Assembly: GCA_964587835.1 (NCBI GenBank) | Contig: CAZPMN010000023.1 | Coordinates: 1-42,484 of the forward strand | Length of the DNA: 42,484 bases | Reading direction: 5' to 3' | Source: Erginobacter sp964587835 | GTDB lineage: Bacteria; Auribacterota; Erginobacteria; Erginobacterales; Erginobacteraceae | Made by a program: the position numbers and the translations under genes | Shown here: one piece after another, positions 23,875 to 30,430 of the stretch | Layout of the letters: each line of letters opens with the position of its first letter | Position numbering within the stretch: position 1 is the stretch's first letter | The notes under the pieces: model-generated | What the model was told of the DNA's origin: nothing | Database searches by the model: none | Seen by the model: only the letters and a program-made list of their open reading frames with translations

Positions 23875-25686
23875 ATGAGAAGTTACCTGGTAATGCTGAA
23901 GCTGGTCCGCCGCTACACGCCCTTCCTGGTGCTGGCGGTGATCCTCTCACTTCTGGTCACCACCACGATGGGAGGGAATTTCGCGGCGATCGTCCCCTTC
24001 TGGTCGAAGATCGTCGAGGGCGATCCCTTCATCCCCCAGGTCTCGATCCCCCTCCCGGAATGGGCGGCCGGGGCGCTCGATGCCTTCTCCGCCTGGGTGA
24101 ACAACCTCCCCAACCAAAAACTGCTCTTCTACCTCCTCTACTTCGTCATCGCCTCGACCCTGCTCCGTGGGTTCTTCCAGTTCGCCAGCGAGGTCACCCT
24201 CCAGTTTATCGGCAACTCCGTGGTCCGCAATGTCCGCTCCCGGCTCTACCGGCACCTCCAGAACCTCTCCATGGACTACTTCAGCGAGCAGAAGACCGGC
24301 GAACTAATGGCCCGGGTCACCTTTGACGCCGAGCTCCTCCACCGCGGGGTCGCCGACGGCCTGACCAGACTGATTACCAATACCTTCGACCTGATCATGT
24401 ATGTCACCATACCGATCGTGATCCGCTGGGAACTTTCTCTGATCGTCTTCGCGGTTTTCGGACTGATCCTCCCCCCGCTGATCATCATCGGGAATATCAT
24501 CAAGAAACTCTCCTCCCACTCCCAGGAGAAGATCGGTACCATCTCCACGATGCTCCAGGAGACAATCTCGGGGATCCGGGTGGTCAAGGCCTTCTCCATG
24601 GAAGGCTACGAGTCACGCCGCTTCGACCGGCACAACCGCCGTTTTTACCGACTGATGATGCGGATGGCTCGGCGGGACGCCATCCTCTCCCCGATTACCG
24701 AATTCGTGGTCCTGCTGGCGGCCGCCGTGGTCTTCATCTTTATGGGCAAGGCGATGCTGGCCGGGGAGATGGGCTCCGGGGGCACCTTCATCCTCTACCT
24801 GGTCTGTCTCGGCTCGATCCCCCGGCCGGTCAAACAGCTGGGCAAGGCCAACAACCTGATCGCCCGGGCGGTGGCCGCCGCCGACCGGATCCAGTCGGTC
24901 CTCAACCTGAAAAGCAGCATCGAGGAAAAGCCGGACGCCGCCCTCCTCCCTAGTTTTTCCGATTCGGTTCGGATGGAGAATGTATCCTTCTCCTACAACG
25001 GCGCAACCCCCATCCTCCGGGATATCAACCTCGAGGTCCGGCGGGGTGAGATTCTGGCCATTGTCGGCTCGAGCGGCTCAGGCAAGAGTTCCCTGATCAA
25101 CCTGCTGCCCCGGTTTTACGACCCGACCTCCGGCCGCGTTTTGATCGACGGGTACGACCTCAAGGACGTCACCCTGCGGTCGCTCAGATCCCAGATCGGC
25201 ATTGTCACCCAGGAGACCATCCTCTTTAACGACACGGTGGCCCGCAACATCTCCTACGGCATGAAGGTGAGCTCCCGGGATGAGATCGAGTCCGCCGCCC
25301 GGATGGCCAACGCCCACGACTTCATCATCCGAATGCCCCACGGTTACGACACCACCATCGGCGAACGGGGCTTCATGCTCTCCGGGGGGGAGAGGCAGCG
25401 CCTGGCCCTGGCCCGGGCGATCCTCAAAGACCCCCCCATTTTGATCCTCGACGAGGCCACCTCGGCCCTCGACGCCGAGTCGGAACGGCTGGTCCAGGAA
25501 GCGATCGCCCGACTGATGGTCCACCGGACGGTCTTTGTCATCGCCCACCGCCTCTCCACGATCAAGAACGCCTCGAGGATCATCGCCCTGGAGGGGGGAC
25601 GGATCGTCCAGGAAGGCACCCACGAGGAACTGATCGGGAGAGAAGGTATCTACAAGAAACTCTACGAGATGCAGTTCTCCGGCTGA
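23875..25686 (+). CDS. msbA: MsbA-type lipid A exporter (ABC transporter, fused TM and ATPase)
   Basis: A 603-residue half-transporter: six membrane helices in about residues 1-330, then a nucleotide-binding domain. Walker A is VGSSGSGKSSLINLL, the signature LSGGERQRLALARAIL, Walker B ILILDEATSALD, and the switch His is in FVIAHRLSTI. MsbA dimers flip lipid A-core across the inner membrane, and the position directly after lpxB supports that role over a drug exporter. Start ATG 23875 gives MRSYLVMLKLVRRYTPFLVL; a TTG six bases earlier is also in frame. There is no ribosome site of note, suggesting coupling to lpxB. Confidence 0.9.
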   Translation: MRSYLVMLKLVRRYTPFLVLAVILSLLVTTTMGGNFAAIVPFWSKIVEGDPFIPQVSIPLPEWAAGALDAFSAWVNNLPNQKLLFYLLYFVIASTLLRGFFQFASEVTLQFIGNSVVRNVRSRLYRHLQNLSMDYFSEQKTGELMARVTFDAELLHRGVADGLTRLITNTFDLIMYVTIPIVIRWELSLIVFAVFGLILPPLIIIGNIIKKLSSHSQEKIGTISTMLQETISGIRVVKAFSMEGYESRRFDRHNRRFYRLMMRMARRDAILSPITEFVVLLAAAVVFIFMGKAMLAGEMGSGGTFILYLVCLGSIPRPVKQLGKANNLIARAVAAADRIQSVLNLKSSIEEKPDAALLPSFSDSVRMENVSFSYNGATPILRDINLEVRRGEILAIVGSSGSGKSSLINLLPRFYDPTSGRVLIDGYDLKDVTLRSLRSQIGIVTQETILFNDTVARNISYGMKVSSRDEIESAARMANAHDFIIRMPHGYDTTIGERGFMLSGGERQRLALARAILKDPPILILDEATSALDAESERLVQEAIARLMVHRTVFVIAHRLSTIKNASRIIALEGGRIVQEGTHEELIGREGIYKKLYEMQFSG

Positions 25687-25729
25687 CCCGACCGGGAAGG
25701 CCGTAACGCCCGCCGCTCCGGTTCATCTG

Positions 25730-26404
25730 ATGGCTTCAGATCTGCTCAAATCCCTCGCCCCCTCCCTGGCCGCAGCCTATATCCGCCTGGTCGGGACCAC
25801 CTCGCACTGGTCAATCGAGGGGTTTGCCCCGATTGCCAAGCGCCTCGAGCTCGAGGAGCGCGTTATCTTCGCCTTCTGGCACAACCGGTTCATCCTGATG
25901 CCCTACTATTACCGTTACCGGATCGGCCGGGAGCGGATCGCGGTCCTGGTCAGCCAGAGCCGGGATGGACGGATTGTCAGGGATTTCCTCGACCGCTACC
26001 GCTTCCGAACGGTTCGGGGATCCTCCAGCCGGGGCGGACGGGGGGCGATGCTCGCCCTGCTCCGCCTGCTGCGAGAGGGCTGGGACGCGGCGGTCACCCC
26101 CGACGGTCCCCGGGGTCCCCGCTACCGGGTTCAGGATGGTATCATCACCCTGGCCGCGGTCGCCGGGCGGCCGATCGTTCCCGTCTCCGTCGCTTCCTCG
26201 CTCCGTTACGTCTTCCGCCGGAGCTGGGATCATTTCCGCCTCCCCCTGCCGGGATCGCGGATCTGGCTGGTCTTCGGTCAACCCCTCTCCGTCCCCCGGA
26301 ATCCGACCGACACCGAGCGGGAGCAGCTGCGCGAAACCCTCCGCCGCCGCCTGAGGCGGGCCGACCGGCGGGCCGAGGAACTGGCCGGCCATCTGACCCG
26401 ATAG
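25730..26404 (+). CDS. DUF374-family lysophospholipid acyltransferase-like protein
   Basis: A 224-residue protein of the DUF374 branch of glycerolipid acyltransferases. The His-containing active-site block is VIFAFWHNRFILMPYYY, followed by LVSQSRDGRIVRDFLDRY, SSSRGGRGAMLALLR and the substrate loop AVTPDGPRGPRYRVQDG. An early amphipathic or hydrophobic stretch could anchor it to the inner membrane. Genes of this family sit beside lipid A genes in many diderms and probably add an acyl chain to lipid A or a precursor, but the reaction is unproven. It lies 43 bases after msbA. Confidence 0.85.
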   Translation: MASDLLKSLAPSLAAAYIRLVGTTSHWSIEGFAPIAKRLELEERVIFAFWHNRFILMPYYYRYRIGRERIAVLVSQSRDGRIVRDFLDRYRFRTVRGSSSRGGRGAMLALLRLLREGWDAAVTPDGPRGPRYRVQDGIITLAAVAGRPIVPVSVASSLRYVFRRSWDHFRLPLPGSRIWLVFGQPLSVPRNPTDTEREQLRETLRRRLRRADRRAEELAGHLTR

Positions 26405-26418
26405 GCGAGAAAATCCCC

Positions 26419-26446
26419 TTGCCCGGCTTTCGGGCTTTGCTATAGT
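26419..26446 (+). promoter_or_regulatory. Probable sigma-70 promoter for the rpsB operon
   Basis: TTGCCC (26419-26424) and TATAGT (26441-26446) are 16 bases apart. Transcription would start near 26454, leaving a leader of about 150 bases before rpsB. The leader contains GGGAGGCAACC-like text and could hold autoregulatory structure; none is recognised with confidence. Confidence 0.5.
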
Positions 26447-26603
26447 ATCTGACCTTGCGTCATTTTCGGCCCCGGAGGAGGTTTCGCCCTCCCGGCCGGG
26501 GCGGCAACCGTTAACGTGTTTCAAGCAACATTCCCGGCTCAGGTCCGGGAGGCAACCATATAAATCGGCGAACCATCAGATCCGATTTAGCCAAGGAGGA
26601 AAA

Positions 26604-27509
26604 GTGAGTTCAGTGACCATCAAAGAATTGCTGGAAGCGGGCGTCCACTTCGGACACCAGACCCGGCGCTGGAACCCGAAGATGGAGGATTATATCTTCG
26701 AGGCCCGCAGCAAGATTCATATCATAGATGTCCGCAAGACCAGGAAGCAGCTCCTGGCCGCCCTCGACTTTATCCGTGACCGGGTAGCCGAGGGGCAGGA
26801 CGTGCTCTTTGTCGGAACCAAGAAGCAGGCGAGGGAGATTCTCAAGGAAAGCGCCGAACGCCTGAAGATGCATTATGTGACCGACCGCTGGCTGGGGGGG
26901 GCTCTGACCAACTTCCGGACCATCCGGCTTTCCATCAACCGCCTGATCGAGCTGGAAGCGCTAAAGGACGAGGCGGCTCTGGCCGGCCGCTCGAAAAAAG
27001 AGGTGGCCTCGCTGCGCCGAGAGGAACACAAGCTTCACCGCAACCTCGACGGGATCCGGGGAATGGAGAAACTGCCCGGGGTGCTGGTGATCTTTGATAT
27101 CGGCCGCGAGCTCAACGCCGTTCGGGAAGCCCGCAAGCTCCAGATTCCCATCGTCGCCGTAGTCGATACCAATTGCGACCCGACCCTGGTCGAATTCCCC
27201 ATCCCCTGCAACGATGATGGGATCCGAGCCACCAAGCTGATGGTGGCCAAGGTTGAAGAAGCAATTATGGAGGGGATCGAGCTCCGCAAGCAGCAGATGG
27301 GTGAGAAAGAGAAGAAGTCGGCGGGGAAAGGAGAAAAGAGCGAAAGCGGCCGGAAGCGGAAGTCGGCGCCCAAAAAAGACGCCTCCCCCCTCCCCGAGAA
27401 ACCGGAGAGCGCTCCAACCGTCGAGGACGAAGCGGCCGGAGAAGAGAGCCCGGCCAACAGTGCAAGCAGTGTCGAGAACGAGGAGTCCAAGTCCCTAAAT
27501 GAAAATTAG
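26604..27509 (+). CDS. rpsB: 30S ribosomal protein uS2
   Basis: uS2 of the small subunit, starting with GTG at 26604 after CCAAGGAGGAAAA. The N-terminus TIKELLEAGVHFGHQTRRWN and later RWLGGALTNFRTIRLSI, LPGVLVIFDIGRELNAVREA and VDTNCDPTLVEFPIPCNDD are diagnostic. The ribosomal domain ends near residue 230. An extra tail of about 70 residues follows, first Lys-rich (KEKKSAGKGEKSESGRKRKS) then Glu/Ser-rich. Such tails occur in several phyla and probably stay flexible. It overlaps tsf by 11 bases. Confidence 0.96.
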   Translation: MSSVTIKELLEAGVHFGHQTRRWNPKMEDYIFEARSKIHIIDVRKTRKQLLAALDFIRDRVAEGQDVLFVGTKKQAREILKESAERLKMHYVTDRWLGGALTNFRTIRLSINRLIELEALKDEAALAGRSKKEVASLRREEHKLHRNLDGIRGMEKLPGVLVIFDIGRELNAVREARKLQIPIVAVVDTNCDPTLVEFPIPCNDDGIRATKLMVAKVEEAIMEGIELRKQQMGEKEKKSAGKGEKSESGRKRKSAPKKDASPLPEKPESAPTVEDEAAGEESPANSASSVENEESKSLNEN

Positions 27510-28308
27510 TTCGCAACAGGTAAAGGAATTGAGAGACCGCACCGGGGCCGGGATTCTGGCCTGTAAGAAGGCCCTCCAGGAAACGGGCGGCGAAATCGAG
27601 CCGGCGATTGACATTCTCCGCGCCGAGGGGGTGGCCAAGGCCGCCAAGCGGGAGAGCCGGGAAGCGAAGGAAGGAATCATCCGCCTCCGGATCGGTCAGG
27701 ATGGCCGGACGGCGGCCCTGCTCGAGCTTAACTGTGAAACCGACTTTGTCGCCCGAACTGAAGACTTCGTCCGGCTGGCCGATGAGCTGGCCGACCTCCT
27801 CCTCGAAGGGGGCGCTGAAGCCCTCGAAGATGAGGCGGTTCAGGGTAAAATTTCCGACCTGGCCGGCACCATCGGGGAGAAGATCACCCTGGGCCGGGCG
27901 GTCCGCTGGGAAAAGGAAGGCTGGATCGGCGGCTATCTCCATCACAACGGCCGGGCCGCGGCCCTGGTGGAACTTTCCGAAAATCTCCCCGAGCTGGCCG
28001 GAGAGCTGGCGATGCAGGTGGTCGCCGCCAACCCGCCCTATCTCTGCGAGGAAGCGGTCGACCCGGCCGAAAAGGATCGGGAGTGGGAGATCTTCCGGCA
28101 GCAGGTCCAGGATAAACCACCGGCGATTCAGGAAAAGATCATCGCCGGAAAGTGGCGCAAGCGCCTGACCGAACTCTGCCTGGTAAACTCCCCCTTCCTC
28201 CGGGACGACAAGATCAGCGTCGCCCAGTACCTGGAGCGACAGGAATCCCCCTCGGGGAAACCGATACAATTGCGCGACTTTGTCCGCTTCCAGCTCGGCG
28301 AATCATAA
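27499..28308 (+). CDS. tsf: Elongation factor Ts
   Basis: EF-Ts recharges EF-Tu with GTP. The 269-residue sequence has the N-terminal UBA-like domain (VKELRDRTGAGILACKKAL), the EF-Tu contact motif LNCETDFVARTEDFVRLA, and a core ending KISVAQYLER. The AMQVVAANPPYL segment is also typical. The ATG at 27499 lies inside the end of rpsB, so the two are coupled. It is followed by a 134-base spacer with ACTCGT-type repeats (28336-28360). Confidence 0.96.
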   Translation: MKISSQQVKELRDRTGAGILACKKALQETGGEIEPAIDILRAEGVAKAAKRESREAKEGIIRLRIGQDGRTAALLELNCETDFVARTEDFVRLADELADLLLEGGAEALEDEAVQGKISDLAGTIGEKITLGRAVRWEKEGWIGGYLHHNGRAAALVELSENLPELAGELAMQVVAANPPYLCEEAVDPAEKDREWEIFRQQVQDKPPAIQEKIIAGKWRKRLTELCLVNSPFLRDDKISVAQYLERQESPSGKPIQLRDFVRFQLGES

Positions 28309-28335
28309 AAAACCAGACCGCGTACAATTAATCGT

Positions 28336-28360
28336 ACTCGTACTCGTTACTCTTAATCGT
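28336..28360 (+). repeat. Short ACTCGT/ACTCTT array
   Basis: ACTCGT, ACTCGT, TACTCTT and neighbours, with further related text on both sides (AATCGT, ATCGTATCC). It is the same family as the longer hexamer array between frr and uspA. Confidence 0.6.
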
Positions 28361-28457
28361 ATCCATATTCTCGCTCGTCCCCGGATCGTTATAGACATTT
28401 CTTCTCACTACCAAGAACCGGCCATAAGAGGCGAGCGGCAGGTTGAGGGAGGCTGAT

Positions 28458-29177
28458 TTGGCCAATCGCAGAAAAGCCTACGACCGGGTGATCCTGAAGA
28501 TCAGCGGCGAGACTCTGGGCCCCGCCGGTGGGCCGTCGTTTGATCCCGGGGCACTCCAGCTTTTGGTCTCCCGAATCGGGGAAGCTCTCCAGGGGGGGTG
28601 CCGCCTCGGCATAGTCTGCGGAGGAGGAAACATCATCCGCGGGCGCCTGGCCGGGCAGGGAATACTCGAGCGAACCACCGCCGATGAAATGGGGATGCTG
28701 GCCACGGTGATTAACGGCCTGGCCGTCCGGGACGGTCTCGAACGTTCCGGTACCCCGACCCACCTCTTCTCCAGTATCCCGGCCGGTTCCCTGGCCGAGC
28801 CCTACTCGGCCCGGTCCGCCCGCGCGGCGATCGACCGGGGGGAGGTGGCGATCTTCTCGGGAGGAACCGGCAACGCCTACGTCTCCACCGATACCGCGGC
28901 GGTCCTGAGAGCCTGCGACACCGGCGCCGGGGCGGTCCTCAAGGCCACCACCGTCGACGGCATTTACAGCGCTGACCCGAAGATCGACCCCGCCGCCCGG
29001 AAGTATGACCGGGTCTCCTACGAGCAGGCTCTGGCCGAAAATCTCCGGATTATGGACGGGCCGGCCATCGCCCTTGCCCGGGAAAACAAGATCGCCGTCA
29101 TCGTCTTTGATTTCCGCGAGCCGGCATCCCTCCGACGGGCGGCTTCGGGCGAACCGGTCGGCACCCTGCTCAATTAA
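28458..29177 (+). CDS. pyrH: UMP kinase
   Basis: PyrH phosphorylates UMP to UDP. Motifs of the amino-acid-kinase fold are VILKISGETLGPAGG, IVCGGGNIIRGR, DEMGMLATVINGLAVRD, IFSGGTGNAYVSTDTAA and LKATTVDGIYSADPK. TTG 28458 is preferred because GAGGGAGG lies five to six bases upstream and the protein then starts ANRRKAYDRVILK; TTG 28443 would add five residues. There is no ATG choice. Order rpsB-tsf-pyrH-frr is the standard bacterial operon. Confidence 0.95.
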   Translation: MANRRKAYDRVILKISGETLGPAGGPSFDPGALQLLVSRIGEALQGGCRLGIVCGGGNIIRGRLAGQGILERTTADEMGMLATVINGLAVRDGLERSGTPTHLFSSIPAGSLAEPYSARSARAAIDRGEVAIFSGGTGNAYVSTDTAAVLRACDTGAGAVLKATTVDGIYSADPKIDPAARKYDRVSYEQALAENLRIMDGPAIALARENKIAVIVFDFREPASLRRAASGEPVGTLLN

Positions 29178-29206
29178 CCGAAAATCTGCGATCGGGAGAT
29201 GACCTC

Positions 29207-29767
29207 ATGACCATGGAAGATGTCCTGGAAGAAGCGGAACTTAAGATGATGAAGTCGGTCGAGGTGGTAAAAAGCGAATTCTCCTCCATCCGAACCGGGA
29301 AGGCCTCCCCCGCCCTGGTGGAGAATATCCTGGTTGATTACTACGGCTCCAAGACCCGCCTGCGGGACCTGGCCGGGATCTCCACCCCGGAAGCCCGCCT
29401 CCTGGTGGTCCAGCCCTGGGACCCGGGGGCCCTGGAAGCGGTCGCCAAGGCGATCCAGTCGGCTAACATCGGTCTCAACCCGATGAACGACGGCAAGATC
29501 ATCCGGATTCCTATCCCAGAGATGAGCGAGGAACGGCGCCAGGATATGGTCAAGGTGATCAAGACCATCAGCGAGGAGGGCCGGGTCTCGATCCGCAATG
29601 TCCGCCGGGAGGCCAACCATGAACTGGAGAACCTCTTCAAGACCGGATCGCTCCCCGAAGACAGCAAGTTCCGGGGACTGAAAGAGGTCCAGGAGAAGAC
29701 CGACGAATACATCGGGGAGGTCGATAATCTCCTCAAGGAGAAGGAGGAGGAACTGCTCCGTATCTAG
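29207..29767 (+). CDS. frr: Ribosome recycling factor
   Basis: RRF, with EF-G, splits ribosomes after termination. The 186 residues show the family pattern: VVKSEFSSIRTGKASPALVE, DYYGSKTRLRDLAGISTPEA, VQPWDPGALEAVAKAI, SANIGLNPMNDGKIIRIPIP and SIRNVRREANHEL. GGGAG lies eight bases before ATG 29207. The gene ends 30 bases after the last family motif, with a hexamer array starting four bases after the stop. Confidence 0.97.
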   Translation: MTMEDVLEEAELKMMKSVEVVKSEFSSIRTGKASPALVENILVDYYGSKTRLRDLAGISTPEARLLVVQPWDPGALEAVAKAIQSANIGLNPMNDGKIIRIPIPEMSEERRQDMVKVIKTISEEGRVSIRNVRREANHELENLFKTGSLPEDSKFRGLKEVQEKTDEYIGEVDNLLKEKEEELLRI

Positions 29768-29771
29768 TCGC

Positions 29772-29825
29772 ACTCTTACTCTTACTCGTACTCTTACTTT
29801 TACTCTTACTCTTACTCGTACTCGT
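29772..29825 (+). repeat. Hexamer array, nine units of ACTCTT/ACTCGT
   Basis: Nine 6-base units in phase: ACTCTT, ACTCTT, ACTCGT, ACTCTT, ACTTTT, ACTCTT, ACTCTT, ACTCGT, ACTCGT. It starts right after the frr stop and is followed by an inverted set at 29851-29885. Confidence 0.9.
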
Positions 29826-29850
29826 TCTAAATTATCCCGGAAAAGTTTTC

Positions 29851-29885
29851 GAGTACGAGCACGAGTACGATGTACGAGTACGAAC
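29851..29885 (+). repeat. Inverted hexamer units (ACGAGT type)
   Basis: Units GAGT, ACGAGC, ACGAGT, ACGATGT, ACGAGT, ACGAAC are reverse complements of ACTCGT. With the array at 29772-29825 they can form a long hairpin around a 25-base loop, just before the uspA ribosome site. Confidence 0.8.
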
Positions 29886-29903
29886 CAGGAATAAGGATTG
29901 GCG

Positions 29904-30377
29904 ATGCATAACTGGAAAAATTTTCTCTGCGCGACCGACTTCAGCGACTCCGCCCGGCGGGCGTTGGAGGTCACCTTCCAGATAGCCAAATTCTGCCGGG
30001 GACGGGTCATCGTCCAGCACGTGGTCACCCCGGTTCCGGTCCCCGGTCCCCCGGTCGGTCCGGGCGGTCTGGTCGGATCGATCCGTTTCGATACCGCCCT
30101 TTACCAGAAGGAATTGCTCAAGTCGGCCCAAGCCAGATTGCAGGAACTGGTCAACGAAATCTCCGACGGGGAGATCGAGGCGGAGATCGTGGTCAGCATC
30201 GGTTCCCCGGCCGGTGAGATCATCCGCCTGGCCGACAAGAGAAAGGTCGACCTGATCGTGGTCGGAGCCCACGGCCACACCGGTTTCCGCCGCTGGGTCT
30301 CCGGATCGGTGGCCGAGAAGGTGGTCAGAACCGCCGCCTGTTCCGTACTCACCGTCCCTCTCCCCGGCAAGCAATAA
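29904..30377 (+). CDS. Universal stress protein, UspA family
   Basis: A 157-residue single-domain UspA protein. The start is ATG 29904 (MHNWKNFLCATDFSDSA), with AAGGA six bases upstream. The nucleotide-binding signature of ATP-binding Usps is present: VVGAHGHTGFRRWVSGSVAEK (G-x2-G-x9-G-S/T type), followed by VVRTAACSVLTV. It likely binds ATP or another nucleotide and acts as a stress regulator in the cytoplasm. It is convergent with the antiporter gene, whose middle region looks Usp-like, and the two stops are 24 bases apart. Confidence 0.93.
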   Translation: MHNWKNFLCATDFSDSARRALEVTFQIAKFCRGRVIVQHVVTPVPVPGPPVGPGGLVGSIRFDTALYQKELLKSAQARLQELVNEISDGEIEAEIVVSIGSPAGEIIRLADKRKVDLIVVGAHGHTGFRRWVSGSVAEKVVRTAACSVLTVPLPGKQ

Positions 30378-30382
30378 ACCTT

Positions 30383-30430
30383 CCCCCGGCCGGACCGGTG
30401 GTCAACGCTGAGGGCCGGCCGGGCAGGGGG
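30383..30430. terminator. GC-rich inverted repeat between convergent genes
   Basis: CCCCCGGCCGGACC (30383-30396) can pair with GGCCGGCCGGG and GGGGG to about 30430. It spans the convergent ends of uspA and the antiporter gene. There is no T run, so this is a candidate shared hairpin rather than a classic intrinsic terminator. Confidence 0.35.
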
